Positions 43,853 to 56,753 of a stretch of DNA of 64,000 nt are shown piece by piece. Where the stretch lies: assembly GCF_047663525.1 (NCBI RefSeq), contig NC_092601.1, positions 20,124,001 through 20,188,000 of the forward strand. Reading direction: 5' to 3'. The notes below the pieces were generated by a model that was not told where the DNA came from, did not search any database, and worked only from the letters and a program-made list of their open reading frames with translations. Numbering within the stretch: position 1 is the stretch's first letter; every line of letters starts with the position of its first letter. A program made the position numbers and the translations under genes. Source of the stretch: Anas platyrhynchos (lineage: Eukaryota > Chordata > Aves > Anseriformes > Anatidae).

Positions 43853-44200
43853 GCATGCCGGGTGGGGGTTGGGGGTAAGGGGGGTTGGGGGGTCAGGGGT
43901 TAGGGGGGTTAGGGTTAGAGGGTTAGAGTTGGGGTTAGATCCGTTAGGGTTGGGGGGTTAGGGTTGGGGGGTCGGGGGTTAGGGGGTTAGGGGGTTAGCT
44001 GGTTGGGGTTGGGGGGTTAGTGGGTTGGGGGGTTAGGATTAGAGGGTTAGGGTTACATCCGTTAGGGTTAGGGGGTTAGGGTTGGGGGGTCGGGGGTTAG
44101 GGTTAGATCCGTTAGGGTTAGGAGGTTAGGGTTGGGGGGTTGGGGGTTAGGGTTGGGGGGTTGGGGGTTAGGGTTAGATCCGTTAGGGTTAGGGGGTTAT
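43853..44200 (+). repeat. Telomere-like block 1 of unit 3
   Basis: Same layout as unit 2. Confidence 0.9.
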
Positions 44201-44255
44201 GGGCCCGGGCACATTTTAGCGCGGCGCCGCCCGGACCCATTTTAGCGCGGCTCAG

Positions 44256-46455
44256 CGACATTTGCGGGGCGCACCGGGGGGGGGGTCCATGGGGCTAGGG
44301 GGGACCCCAACGAGGGGGGGGGGGAACCAAAACGAGGGGGGAACCAAGTGTGCGGGGTGCTGTTTCCGAGGGGACACATTTGTGGGACGCACCGGGGGGG
44401 GGGAACCAAAATGAGGGGGGAACCATTTGTGCGGGGTGCTGTTTCCGTGGGGACGCATTTGCGTGGCGCACCGGGGGGAAACAAAATGAGGGGGGAACCA
44501 AGTGTGCGGGTGCAGTTTCCGGGGGGACACATTTGCGTGGCGCACCGGGGGGGGGGGAACCAAAATGAGGGGGGAACCAAGTGTGCGGGGTGCTGTTTCC
44601 GGGGGGACACATTTGCGTGGCGCACCGGGGGGAACCAAAATGAGGGGGGAACCAAGTGTGCAGGGTTTTGTTTCCGGGGGGACACATTTGCGAGTCGCAC
44701 CGGGGGGAACCAAAATGAGGGGGGAACCAAGTGTGCCAGGTTCCGTTGCCGTGGGGACACATTTGCGGGGCGCACCAGGGGAACCAAAACGAGGGGGGAA
44801 CCAAGTGTGCGGGGTGCTGTTTCCGAGGGGACACATTTGTGGGGCGCACCGGGGGGGGGAACCAAAATGAGGGGGGAACCATTTGTGCGGGGTGCTGTTT
44901 CCGTGGGGACGCATTTGCGTGGCGCACCGGGGGGAAACAAAATGAGGGGGGAACCAAGTGTGCGGGTGCAGTTTCCGGGGGGACACATTTGCGGGGCGCA
45001 CCGGGGGGAACCAAAATGAGGGGGGAACCAAGTGTGTGGGGTTTCGTTTCCGGGGGGACACATTTGCGTGGCGCACCGGGGGGGGGAACCAAAATGAGGG
45101 GGGAACCAAGTGTGCGGGGTTTTGTTTCCGGGGGGACACATTTGCGAGTCGCACCGGGGGGAACCAAAATGAGGGGGGAACCAAGTGTGCCGGGTTTTGT
45201 TTCCGGGGGGACACATTTGCGAGTCGCACCGGGGGGAACCAAAATGAGGGGGGAACCAAGTGTGCCAGGTTCCGTTGCCGGGGGGACACATTTGCGGGGC
45301 GCACCAGGGGGGGGGAACCAAAATGAGGGGGGAACCATTTGTGCGGGGTGCTGTTTCCGTGGGGACGCATTTGCGTGGCGCACCGGGGGGAAACAAAATG
45401 AGGGGGGAACCAAGTGTGCGGGTGCAGTTTCCGGGGGGACACATTTGCGGGGCGCACCGGGGGGAACCAAAATGAGGGGGGAACCAAGTGTGTGGGGTTT
45501 CGTTTCCGGGGGGACACATTTGCGTGGCGCACCGGGGGGGGGAACCAAAATGAGGGGGGAACCAAGTGTGCGGGGTTTTGTTTCCGGGGGGACACATTTG
45601 CGAGTCGCACCGGGGGGAACCAAAATGAGGGGGGAACCAAGTGTGCCGGGTTTTGTTTCCGGGGGGACACATTTGCGAGTCGCACCGGGGGGAACCAAAA
45701 TGAGGGGGGAACCAAGTGTGCCAGGTTCCGTTGCCGGGGGGACACATTTGCGGGGCGCACCAGGGGAACCAAAACGAGGGGGGAACCAAGTGTGCGGGGT
45801 GCTGTTTCCGAGGGGACACATTTGTGGGGCGCACCGGGGGGGGGAACCAAAATGAGGGGGGAACCATTTGTGCGGGGTGCTGTTTCCGTGGGGACGCATT
45901 TGCGTGGCGCACCGGGGGGAAACAAAATGAGGGGGGAACCAAGTGTGCGGGTGCAGTTTCCGGGGGGACACATTTGCGGGGCGCACCGGGGGGAACCAAA
46001 ATGAGGGGGGAACCAAGTGTGTGGGGTTTCGTTTCCGGGGGGACACATTTGCGTGGCGCACCGGGGGGGGGAACCAAAATGAGGGGGGAACCAAGTGTGC
46101 GGGGTTTTGTTTCCGGGGGGACACATTTGCGAGTCGCACCGGGGGGAACCAAAATGAGGGGGGAACCAAGTGTGCCGGGTTCCGTTGCCGGGGGGACACA
46201 TTTGCGGGGCGCACCAGGGGAACCAAAATGATGGGGGAACCAAGTGTGCGGGGTGCTGTTTCCGTGGGGACGCATTTGCGGGGCGCACTGGGGGGGGAAC
46301 CAAAATGAGGGGGGAACCAAGTGTGCGGGGTGTTGTTTCCGTGGGAACGCTTTTGCGGGGCGCACTGGGTAGGGGGAACCAAAATGAGGGGGGAACCAAG
46401 TGTGCGGGGTGCTGTTTCCGGGGGGACGCATTTGCGGGGAGCACCTGAGGGGGGG
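44256..46455. repeat. Expanded G-rich minisatellite of unit 3, 28 repeats
   Basis: Higher-order spacing of 456 and 529 bp (44958, 45414, 45943) as in unit 2. G-run lengths differ by one base in a few places. Confidence 0.93.
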
Positions 46456-46459
46456 TCCA

Positions 46460-46904
46460 TAGGGTTAGGGTTGGGGGGGTCGGGGGTTAGGGTTGGGGGG
46501 TTAGGGTTGGGGGTTACGGTTAGAGGGTTAGGGTTAGATCCGTTAGGGTTGGGGGGTTAGGGTTGGGGGTTTGGGGGGTTGGGGTTTAGGGTTAGAGGGT
46601 TAGGGTTAGATCCGTTAGGGTTAGGGGGTTAGGGTTGGGGGTTAGGGGGTTGAGGGGTTAGGATTAGGGGGTTTGGGGGTTAGAGTTAGGGGGTTAGGGT
46701 TGGGTGGTTGGGTTTGGGGGGTTGGGGTTGGGGGGTCGGGGGTTAGGGTTGGGGGTTAAGGGGTTGGGGGGTTAGGGTTAGGGGGTTAGGGTTAGATCCG
46801 TTAGGGTTAGGGGGCTAGGGTTAGATCCGTTAGGGTTAGGGGGCTAGGGTTGGGGGGTTAGGGGGTTGGGGGGCTAGGGTAAGAGGGTTAGGGTTAGGGG
46901 TTTA
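46460..46904 (+). repeat. Telomere-like block 2 of unit 3
   Basis: Same as unit 2, with the tandem TTAGATCCG pair. Confidence 0.9.
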
Positions 46905-46905
46905 T

Positions 46906-47134
46906 GTGCCCGGGCACATTTTAGCGCGGCGCCGCCCGGGCACATTTTAGCGCGGCGCCGCCCGGACACATTTTAGCGCGGCGCCGCCCGGACACATTTT
47001 AGCGCGACGCTGCCCGGACAGATTTTAGCGCGGCGCCGCCCGGCCAAATAATAGGGAGGCGCCGCCCGGACACATTTTAGCGCGGCGATGCCCGCACGCA
47101 TTTTAGCGCAGCACCGCCCGGGCACATTTCTCAG
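46906..47134. repeat. 26-bp GC repeat (8 copies) with splice donor, unit 3
   Basis: Donor CAG/GTAAGT at 47134/47135. Confidence 0.9.
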
Positions 47135-48424
47135 GTAAGTGTAGTGAGCAGCTGAGGTAAAGGAGCTGGGAACAGAGAGGTATTGCACAACTGTATGTTG
47201 CATCAGTAGTAGTGAGCGTTGTGCAGAAGGTGGGTATCAGTGCTGGCATGCTAGTGAATGCTGGTTCTCTGTTTTTGCTAGCGATGATGAACCTGTTTGA
47301 CATAATTCCATTTGAAAAAGTTCCAATTACTGGCCTGGTCGTGTTGTCCTTTCAATATTAAAAGCTGCAGCAAAAGCATGGGGATTGTTGCTTCTAGAAA
47401 CACCCCAGTTCTCTTGTCTGCTCTCTGCATATTGTTCAGGTAAAGCAGATTTAAAAAACAAGCAAACATAATGAAAACCAGCTGCTGCTGCTCCTGTTCT
47501 GTTCCTACTTTCTTGTGCTTTGTCCCTCCCCTTTACAACGTGGTCTGGATTGAATGCTGGGCGGGGCCAAATGGTATATGAACCTCAGGCATGGCATTAG
47601 AGAGCTCCTTCTGCCTGGGCTGCTCCTTGGGGTAAGTGCTTTGTTTTTCCTTCAGTCAATTGCAGGGTTCTCTAGGCAGGCTGGAGTTTATAGATTTCTA
47701 GAATTTTTAAGTGCTTGGAATTCACTCAATAGAGGGATATTTAGTAGAGGTTGCTGTCTCACTTTTTTTTGTGATGGTGGGATACTTTTCTGTTTTTGAG
47801 CTATGTTTTAATCTCTAGATGTATACACCTACTTGTGTAATTTTCCAGAGGACTAAAACCAGCCTCATTTCATGCTGCATATGGCTTGGCAGTGTAGATG
47901 CAGCATTACCAAGAGCCTGAGCAGGGTTGTATCAGAGCCTCCTTTTTCCTTTGCAAAGGGTATGTCTGTGATTACCCCTGCCAGGGCTGCTGTGTGTGCA
48001 TGTCTTTTTGGCATTTGCGGAGCTCAGTTGTTTTTTTTTTTTTGTGTGTGTGTGTGTGTGTGTATGTTTTAAGTTTTTATTTTCTTGATGGGCAAATAGT
48101 GTGTGTGCTGAGCGTGGTTGGCAGGAGGATGTGGGGAGCTGCTCAGGACCGGTAGGTTTGGTTTCTCGGAGCGTGTGGCAGCCTTCCTGTGTGATGTGAC
48201 GGATTGTTGGGCGGTAACATTCCAGCTTGTGTGTCTTAGGCAATGTAGCTTGAGTAGTGTGTGTTGTGTGGCCTGGGCAGAGTTTAGAGTGGTGCTGTGA
48301 GCGAGGAATCTGAGTTAGACCTGGTGAGCAGCTGAAGTACCGGAGCTGGGAAGAGAGAGGTATTGCAGCAGGTACGCTGTGGCTGTGAGGTGCCTCAGAG
48401 TGTGCTTTTCTCTTGTCTCTGCAG

Positions 48425-49290
48425 GTGCTTTGTGCAGTCGTGAACAGGGAAGGGAAATCCTCACGTCACAAAGCTCTGAGGGAAGGTGAGTGTTGTCAGC
48501 CTGGTCATCCCTTATCTGAAGCGAAGGGAAGACGCTCAGGTGTTTCCCTGTGAGGGTTGGAGGTGAGGCTGATTGGGATAGAGGAGCAGTGTGGCAGGTG
48601 GGTGCTTGTAAGCACAGTGGTCCTTTTGTCCTTTTGTGTTCCCAGGTGGCGTGCATGATGCTGGCCGCTCCTTTCAAGCTTGGACGTAATTTTCAGGTAC
48701 AGAGGCAAGTGGCCTGCTGTTTTGAAAGGATAAAACTAAAGATGGGGTCCCTTTTGTTGTTGAGGAATGGGTGCTACTGCTGGCAGTTGAATGTTTATAT
48801 TCTTCCTGCCTTTCTCCTTTGGTCAGGCTGAAATGCAGTGTGCATTTCACACGTGTTGTCCTTTTAATATTCAAAGCTGCAGCAAAAGCATGGGGATTGT
48901 TTCTTCTAGAAACACCCCAGTTCCCTTGTTTGTGCTCTGCATGCTGTTGAGCTAAGGCAGATTTAAAAGAAAATACAGGTAACACAAAAAACAACAAGAA
49001 CAACAATAAAAAACAACATTGGCTGACTCGCTGTGAATGCAACGATCATTTAATCACTTTATTTTCCCAGGTGGTGTGGATGATACTGGCTGCACTGTTG
49101 GAGCTTGGATTCGGAGAGGAACAGGTGAGCACAGTCTTATGGTGCATCAGTAGTAGTCAGCATTGTGGAGAAGGTGAGCAATGGGGCTGGAATCCTAGTG
49201 AATGCTGGTACTCTGTTTTTGCAGCTGATGATGAGCCTTCAGTTGACTAAGATGACAATCAGTGCCTGTGCATTTCTTGAGGCGGAGGGA
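48425..49290 (+). other. Conserved splice-bounded exon set, unit 3
   Basis: E2 48425-48485, E3 48646-48696, E4 49071-49124, E5 from 49225; all splice dinucleotides kept. Confidence 0.5.
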
Positions 49291-50256
49291 CTTTACCATG
49301 CAGCAACCTGAGAGCTAAGTTGGGGGGCACCTGGGATTTGCATATCTGGGGTGGCTAATGGGAGCTGGGAGCCAGAGCAGCATGGAGCGTGCTGGCTGAA
49401 TAGACTTGGTGCCACTGTGAGGGTGTTTCAGGCTGGGTCACGTTCAGGCTGCTTGTGGCTGGGTCACCAGCCTAATAGAAGCAGCGGGATAATTTTGTAG
49501 CGTGCGTGCGCCAGGCAGGACAGTTTCCTTCTGTTCGTCTGTCTTGTAGTGTTGCTTCTGCAGTGTCTTTTCTGTGCTTCTCGGGTCTTGATATCCTCCT
49601 GGCTTTTTAGATTGGACTGACTAGACAGGCGACTTGGTAGCTGTGCTGAAGGGCCTCAATGCTTGTTTTGTCATCATGACTCTGATCCGAGCACTTCTTG
49701 TCTTGCAGTCGCTGCTTGAAGTGCAGATCTGTTTGAGGTCTTGCGATCTCAAACCGAATATGATGCACATCTCTTTCCATCCTCACTCTTGCAGAAGACA
49801 TCTGGGCCGCATCAGGAGCTCTTGCTTGGGAATTGATTTCCTAAGCGTCTTCTTAGGGGGTTTTCACTCCCCATCCCTCTGGTCTCTTGTCCTGAAGGCA
49901 GGCTTTTTAGGCCTCCATCATCCCAGTTCTGGCAGTTGCTTCCAGTCGCGTGTCGTGACATTCGAGTCTCTGGTAGGGTCTGGTGCAGAGCACCTGTTCT
50001 GACTTGCTGTTGCTGTAGGGCTTTCTTTTTGGGGGTCACTTTTTCTTGCGCCTAGTGTTGTGTGTTTTGTTTGTAGTGTTTGTGGCGTGCCTGTGTGTGT
50101 ACGTGTTTGGTCTGGAGCTGTCCTGCCTGGCAGTTAGTGATTAATGTGGCAGTGCATGGGTGTACTAATACATTGTCTGGACTGTGTTGGTGAAGACATC
50201 CGGTCTGCCTCTGGGCACTTGCTGAAGGGCATCTAGCACAGTATATGTGTTTGCGA

Positions 50257-50502
50257 GCAACTTCTCGTTTACCTCTATTTATTTAAAAAATTGTAAAATT
50301 TAATTGCAATCCGGTTTGGGACCAGTCATGTATGACACCAGGGGGCTTGTCCGGGAGGGCTTTGGTTCCTGAATTCTTATTTGATCTAGGAGAGGCGCCC
50401 CAGCATTTGGTGGCTGCTGTTCAAGTCTGGTCGGGACTAATGGCATCTCGAACCTGAATAAAGGTAAGCTAAGGTTTTGATTTTTTTTTTCAGCTCCCTT
50501 GC
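50257..50502 (+). mobile_element. Retroviral leader fragment, unit 3
   Basis: Primer-binding-site-like stretch begins at 50340. Confidence 0.5.
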
Positions 50503-50801
50503 TGGCTGCAGCACTATATTTTGCCCGTAATTCTGCGTGTGAAGATCTGAATGAAGACAACGGAGTCGTAAGAGTTTAAAGCGTATACTGTTCTGTTGGA
50601 TGGGTTTTGGTTCAAAAGTTTTTTAGTGTTAGGGCTTGAGGCTTTTTTGAAAGGGTGGTAAGTGCTTGGGTTCCAGTGAGTGCTGGTAAATGTAGTTCTC
50701 GAACACTGGGCCTGTGATGGGTCAAGCCAGCTGCCTGGGGAATGCTGGTAGGCGTAGTTTTCCGGCACCGGGCTTCCAGGAGGCCATGTTTGGTGCCCAG
50801 A

Positions 50802-51148
50802 GCATGCCGGGTGGGGGTTGGGGGTAAGGGGGGTTGGGGGGTCAGGGGTTAGGGGGGTTAGGGTTAGAGGGTTAGAGTTGGGGTTAGATCCGTTAGGGTT
50901 GGGGGGTTAGGGTTGGGGGGTCGGGGGTTAGGAGGTTAGGGGGTTAGCTGGTTGGGGTTGGGGGGTTAGTGGGTTGGGGGGTTAGGATTAGAGGGTTAGG
51001 GTTACATCCGTTAGGGTTAGGGGGTTAGGGTTGGGGGGTCGGGGGTTAGGGTTAGATCCGTTAGGGTTAGGAGGTTAGGGTTGGGGGGTTGGGGGTTAGG
51101 GTTGGGGGGTTGGGGGTTAGGGTTAGATCCGTTAGGGTTAGGGGGTTA
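50802..51148 (+). repeat. Telomere-like block 1 of unit 4
   Basis: Has the GGTTAGGAGG variant at about 50930. Confidence 0.9.
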
Positions 51149-51204
51149 TGGGCCCGGGCACATTTTAGCGCGGCGCCGCCCGGACCCATTTTAGCGCGGC
51201 TCAG

Positions 51205-52036
51205 CGACATTTGCGGGGCGCACCGGGGGGGGGGTCCATGGGGCTAGGGGGGACCCCAACGAGGGGGGGGGGGAACCAAAACGAGGGGGGAACCAAGTGT
51301 GCGGGGTGCTGTTTCCGAGGGGACACATTTGTGGGACGCACCGGGGGGGGGAACCAAAATGAGGGGGGAACCATTTGTGCGGGGTGCTGTTTCCGTGGGG
51401 ACGCATTTGCGTGGCGCACCGGGGGGAAACAAAATGAGGGGGGAACCAAGTGTGCGGGTGCAGTTTCCGGGGGGACACATTTGCGGGGCGCACCGGGGGG
51501 AACCAAAATGAGGGGGGAACCAAGTGTGTGGGGTTTTGTTTCCGGGGGGACACATTTGCGTGGCGCACCGGGGGGGGAACCAAAATGAGGGGGGAACCAA
51601 GTGTGCGGGGTGCTGTTTCCGGGGGGACACATTTGCGTGGCGCACCGGGGGGAACCAAAATGAGGGGGGAACCAAGTGTGCGGGGTTTTGTTTCCGGGGG
51701 GACACATTTGCGAGTCGCACCGGGGGGAACCAAAATGAGGGGGGAACCAAGTGTGCCGGGTTCCGTTGCCGGGGGGACACATTTGCGGGGCGCACCAGGG
51801 GAACCAAAATGATGGGGGAACCAAGTGTGCGGGGTGCTGTTTCCGTGGGGACGCATTTGCGGGGCGCACTGGGGGGGGAACCAAAATGAGGGGGGAACCA
51901 AGTGTGCGGGTTGTTGTTTCCGTGGGAACGCTTTTGCGGGGCGCACTGGGTAGGGGGAACCAAAATGAGGGGGGAACCAAGTGTGCGGGGTGCTGTTTCC
52001 GGGGGGACGCATTTGCGGGGAGCACCTGAGGGGGGG
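51205..52036. repeat. G-rich minisatellite of unit 4, 10 repeats
   Basis: Contains a GTGTGTGGGGTTTTG repeat not seen in the long-class units (which read GTGTGTGGGGTTTCG), and GTGCGGGTTGTTG near 51904. Confidence 0.93.
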
Positions 52037-52039
52037 TCC

Positions 52040-52487
52040 ATAGGGTTAGGGTTGGGGGGGTCGGGGGTTAGGGTTGGGGGGTTAGGGTTGGGGGTTACGG
52101 TTAGAGGGTTAGGGTTAGATCCGTTAGGGTTGGGGGGTTAGGGTTGGGGGTTTAGGGGGTTGGGGTTTAGGGTTAGAGGGTTAGGGTTAGATCCGTTAGG
52201 GTTAGGGGGTTAGGGTTGGGGGTTAGGGGGTTGAGGGGTTAGGATTAGGGGGTTTGGGGGTTAGAGTTAGGGGGTTAGGGTTGGGTGGTTGGGTTTGGGG
52301 GGTTGGGGTTGGGGGGTCGGGGGTTAGGGTTGGGGGTTAAGGGGTTGGGGGGTTAGGGTTAGGGGGTTAGGGTTAGATCCGTTAGGGTTAGGGGGCTAGG
52401 GTTAGATCCGTTAGGGTTAGGGGGCTAGGGTTGGGGGGTTAGGGGGTTGGGGGGCTAGGGTAAGAGGGTTAGGGTTAGGGGTTTATG
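52040..52487 (+). repeat. Telomere-like block 2 of unit 4
   Basis: Contains GGGTTTAGGGGGTTGGGG where units 2 and 3 have GGGTTTGGGGGGTTGGGG. Confidence 0.9.
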
Positions 52488-52489
52488 TG

Positions 52490-52689
52490 CCCGGGCACAT
52501 TTTAGCGCGGCGCCGCCCGGACACATTTTAGCGCGGCGCCGCCCGGACACATTTTAGCGCGACGCTGCCCGGACAGATTTTAGCGCGGCGCCGCCCGGCC
52601 AAATAATAGGGAGGCGCCGCCCGGACACATTTTAGCGCGGCGATGCCCGCACGCATTTTAGCGCAGCACCGCCCGGGCACATTTCTCAG
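52490..52689. repeat. 26-bp GC repeat (7 copies) with splice donor, unit 4
   Basis: One of the two leading GCACATTTTAGCG copies is missing compared with units 2, 3 and 6. Donor at 52689/52690. Confidence 0.9.
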
Positions 52690-53973
52690 GTAAGTGTAGT
52701 GAGCAGCTGAGGTAAAGGAGCTGGGAACAGAGAGGTATTGCACAACTGTATGTTGCATCAGTAGTAGTGAGCGTTGTGCAGAAGGTGGGTATCAGTGCTG
52801 GCATGCTAGTGAATGCTGGTTCTCTGTTTTTGCTAGCGATGATGAACCTGTTTGACATAATTCCATTTGAAAAAGTTCCAATTACTGGCCTGGTCGTGTT
52901 GTCCTTTTAATATTAAAAGCTGCAGCAAAAGCATGGGGATTGTTGCTTCTAGAAACACCCCAGTTCTCTTGTCTGCTCTCTGCATATTGTTCAGGTAAAG
53001 CAGATTTAAAAAACAAGCAAACATAATGAAAACCAGCTGCTGCTGCTCCTGTTCTGTTCCTACTTTCTTGTGCTTTGTCCCTCCCCTTTACAACGTGGTC
53101 TGGATTGAATGCTGGGCGGGGCCAAATGGTATATGAACCTCAGGCATGGCATTAGAGAGCTCCTTCTGCCTGGGCTGCTCCTTGGGGTAAGTGCTTTGTT
53201 TTTCCTTCAGTCAATTGCAGGGTTCTCTAGGCAGGCTGGAGTTTATAGATTTCTAGAATTTTTAAGTGCTTGGAATTCACTCAATAGAGGGATATTTAGT
53301 AGAGGTTGCTGTCTCACTTTTTTTTGTGATGGTGGGATACTTTTCTGTTTTTGAGCTATGTTTTAATCTCTAGATGTATACACCTACTTGTGTAATTTTC
53401 CAGAGGACTAAAACCAGCCTCATTTCATGCTGCATATGGCTTGGCAGTGTAGATGCAGCATTACCAAGAGCCTGAGCAGGGTTGTATCAGAGCCTCCTTT
53501 TTCCTTTGCAAAGGGTATGTCTGTGATTACCCCTGCCAGGGCTGCTGTGTGTGCATGTCTTTTTGGCATTTGCGGAGCTCAGTTGTTTTTTTTTTTTTGT
53601 GTGTGTGTGTGTATGTTTTAAGTTTTTATTTTCTTGATGGGCAAATAGTGTGTGTGCTGAGCGTGGTTGGCAGGAGGATGTGGGGAGCTGCTCAGGACCG
53701 GTAGGTTTGGTTTCTCGGAGCGTGTGGCAGCCTTCCTGTGTGATGTGACGGATTGTTGGGCGGTAACATTCCAGCTTGTGTGTCTTAGGCAATGTAGCTT
53801 GAGTAGTGTGTGTTGTGTGGCCTGGGCAGAGTTTAGAGTGGTGCTGTGAGCGAGGAATCTGAGTTAGAGCTGGTGAGCAGCTGAAGTACCGGAGCTGGGA
53901 AGAGAGAGGTATTGCAGCAGGTACGCTGTGGCTGTGAGGTGCCTCAGAGTGTGCTTTTCTCTTGTCTCTGCAG

Positions 53974-54840
53974 GTGCTTTGTGCAGTCGTGAACAGGGAA
54001 GGGAAATCCTCACGTCACAAAGCTCTGAGGGAAGGTGAGTGTTGTCAGCCTGGTCATCCCTTATCTGAAGCGAAGGGAAGATGCTCAGGTGTTTCCCTGT
54101 GAGGGTTGGAGGTGAGGCTGATTGGGATAGAGGAGCAGTGTGGCAGGTGGGTGCTTGTAAGCACAGTGGTCCTTTTGTCCTTTTGTGTTCCCAGGTGGCG
54201 TGCATGATGCTGGCCGCTCCTTTCAAGCTTGGACGTAATTTTCAGGTACAGAGGCAAGTGGCCTGCTGTTTTGAAAGGATAAAACTAAAGATGGGGTCCC
54301 TTTTGTTGTTGAGGAATGGGTGCTACTGCTGGCAGTTGAATGTTTATATTCTTCCTGCCTTTCTCCTTTGGTCAGGCTGAAATGCAGTGTGCATTTCACA
54401 CGTGTTGTCCTTTTAATATTCAAAGCTGCAGCAAAAGCATGGGGATTGTTTCTTCTAGAAACACCCCAGTTCCCTTGTTTGTGCTCTGCATGCTGTTGAG
54501 CTAAGGCAGATTTAAAAGAAAATACAGGTAACACAAAAAACAACAAGAACAACAATAAAAAACAACATTGGCTGACTCGCTGTGAATGCAACGATCATTT
54601 AATCACTTTATTTTCCCAGGTGGTGTGGATGATACTGGCTGCACTGTTGGAGCTTGGATTCGGAGAGGAACAGGTGAGCACAGTCTTATGGTGCATCAGT
54701 AGTAGTCAGCATTGTGGAGAAGGTGAGCAATGGGGCTGGAATCCTAGTGAATGCTGGTACTCTGTTTTTGCAGCTGATGATGAGCCTTCAGTTGACTAAG
54801 ATGACAATCAGTGCCTGTGCATTTCTTGAGGCGGAGGGAC
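53974..54840 (+). other. Conserved splice-bounded exon set, unit 4
   Basis: E2 53974-54034, E3 54195-54245, E4 54620-54673, E5 from 54774. Confidence 0.5.
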
Positions 54841-55805
54841 TTTACCATGCAGCAACCTGAGAGCTAAGTTGGGGGGCACCTGGGATTTGCATATCTGGGG
54901 TGGCTAATGGGAGCTGGGAGCCAGAGCAGCATGGAGCGTGCTGGCTGAATAGACTTGGTGCCACTGTGAGGGTGTTTCAGGCTGGGTCACGTTCAGGCTG
55001 CTTGTGGCTGGGTCACCAGCCTAATAGAAGCAGCGGGATAATTTTGTAGCGTGCGTGCGCCAGGCAGGACAGTTTCCTTCTGTTCGTCTGTCTTGTAGTG
55101 TTGCTTCTGCAGTGTCTTTTCTGTGCTTCTCGGGTCTTGATATCCTCCTGGCTTTTTAGATTGGACTGACTAGACAGGCGACTTGGTAGCTGTGCTGAAG
55201 GGCCTCAATGCTTGTTTTGTCATCATGACTCTGATCCGAGCACTTCTTGTCTTGCAGTCGCTGCTTGAAGTGCAGATCTGTTTGAGGTCTTGCGATCTCA
55301 AACCGAATATGATGCACATCTCTTTCCATCCTCACTCTTGCAGAAGACATCTGGGCCGCATCAGGAGCTCTTGCTTGGGAATTGATTTCCTAAGCGTCTT
55401 CTTAGGGGGTTTTCACTCCCCATCCCTCTGGTCTCTTGTCCTGAAGGCAGGCTTTTTAGGCCTCCATCATCCCAGTTCTGGCAGTTGCTTCCAGTCGCGT
55501 GTCGTGACATTCGAGTCTCTGGTAGGGTCTGGTGCAGAGCACCTGTTCTGACTTGCTGTTGCTGTAGGGCTTTCTTTTTGGGGGTCACTTTTTCTTGCGC
55601 CTAGTGTTGTGTGTTTTGTTTGTAGTGTTTGTGGCGTGCCTGTGTGTGTACGTGTTTGGTCTGGAGCTGTCCTGCCTGGCAGTTAGTGATTAATGTGGCA
55701 GTGCATGGGTGTACTAATACATTGTCTGGACTGTGTTGGTGAAGACATCCGGTCTGCCTCTGGGCACTTGCTGAAGGGCATCTAGCACAGTATATGTGTT
55801 TGCGA

Positions 55806-56051
55806 GCAACTTCTCGTTTACCTCTATTTATTTAAAAAATTGTAAAATTTAATTGCAATCCGGTTTGGGACCAGTCATGTATGACACCAGGGGGCTTGTC
55901 CGGGAGGGCTTTGGTTCCTGAATTCTTATTTGATCTAGGAGAGGCGCCCCAGCATTTGGTGGCTGCTGTTCAAGTCTGGTCGGGACTAATGGCATCTCGA
56001 ACCTGAATAAAGGTAAGCTAAGGTTTTGATTTTTTTTTTCAGCTCCCTTGC
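55806..56051 (+). mobile_element. Retroviral leader fragment, unit 4
   Basis: Primer-binding-site-like stretch begins at 55889. Confidence 0.5.
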
Positions 56052-56350
56052 TGGCTGCAGCACTATATTTTGCCCGTAATTCTGCGTGTGAAGATCTGAA
56101 TGAAGACAACGGAGTCGTAAGAGTTTAAAGCGTATACTGTTCTGTTGGATGGGTTTTGGTTCAAAAGTTTTTTAGTGTTAGGGCTTGAGGCTTTTTTGAA
56201 AGGGTGGTAAGTGCTTGGGTTCCAGTGAGTGCTGGTAAATGTAGTTCTCGAACACTGGGCCTGTGATGGGTCAAGCCAGCTGCCTGGGGAATGCTGGTAG
56301 GCGTAGTTTTCCGGCACCGGGCTTCCAGGAGGCCATGTTTGGTGCCCAGA

Positions 56351-56697
56351 GCATGCCGGGTGGGGGTTGGGGGTAAGGGGGGTTGGGGGGTCAGGGGTTA
56401 GGGGGGTTAGGGTTAGAGGGTTAGAGTTGGGGTTAGATCCGTTAGGGTTGGGGGGTTAGGGTTGGGGGGTCGGGGGTTAGGAGGTTAGGGGGTTAGCTGG
56501 TTGGGGTTGGGGGGTTAGTGGGTTGGGGGGTTAGGATTAGAGGGTTAGGGTTACATCCGTTAGGGTTAGGGGGTTAGGGTTGGGGGGTCGGGGGTTAGGG
56601 TTAGATCCGTTAGGGTTAGGAGGTTAGGGTTGGGGGGTTGGGGGTTAGGGTTGGGGGGTTGGGGGTTAGGGTTAGATCCGTTAGGGTTAGGGGGTTA
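56351..56697 (+). repeat. Telomere-like block 1 of unit 5
   Basis: Carries the GGTTAGGAGG variant shared with unit 4. Confidence 0.9.
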
Positions 56698-56753
56698 TGG
56701 GCCCGGGCACATTTTAGCGCGGCGCCGCCCGGACCCATTTTAGCGCGGCTCAG

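Larger units (their letters stand above)
43669..50617 (+). repeat. Macrosatellite unit 3 (6949 bp)
   Basis: Sister of unit 2 by length class and by its 28-repeat array. Private change: GGGCGTCCAG at about 43822. Confidence 0.95.
50618..56166 (+). repeat. Macrosatellite unit 4 (5549 bp), short class
   Basis: Short because the G-rich array has 10 repeats. Shares GGTTAGGAGGTTAGGG in block 1 and seven rather than eight 26-bp copies with unit 5, so units 4 and 5 are sisters. The (GT)n tract is three repeats shorter than in the other units. Confidence 0.95.
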
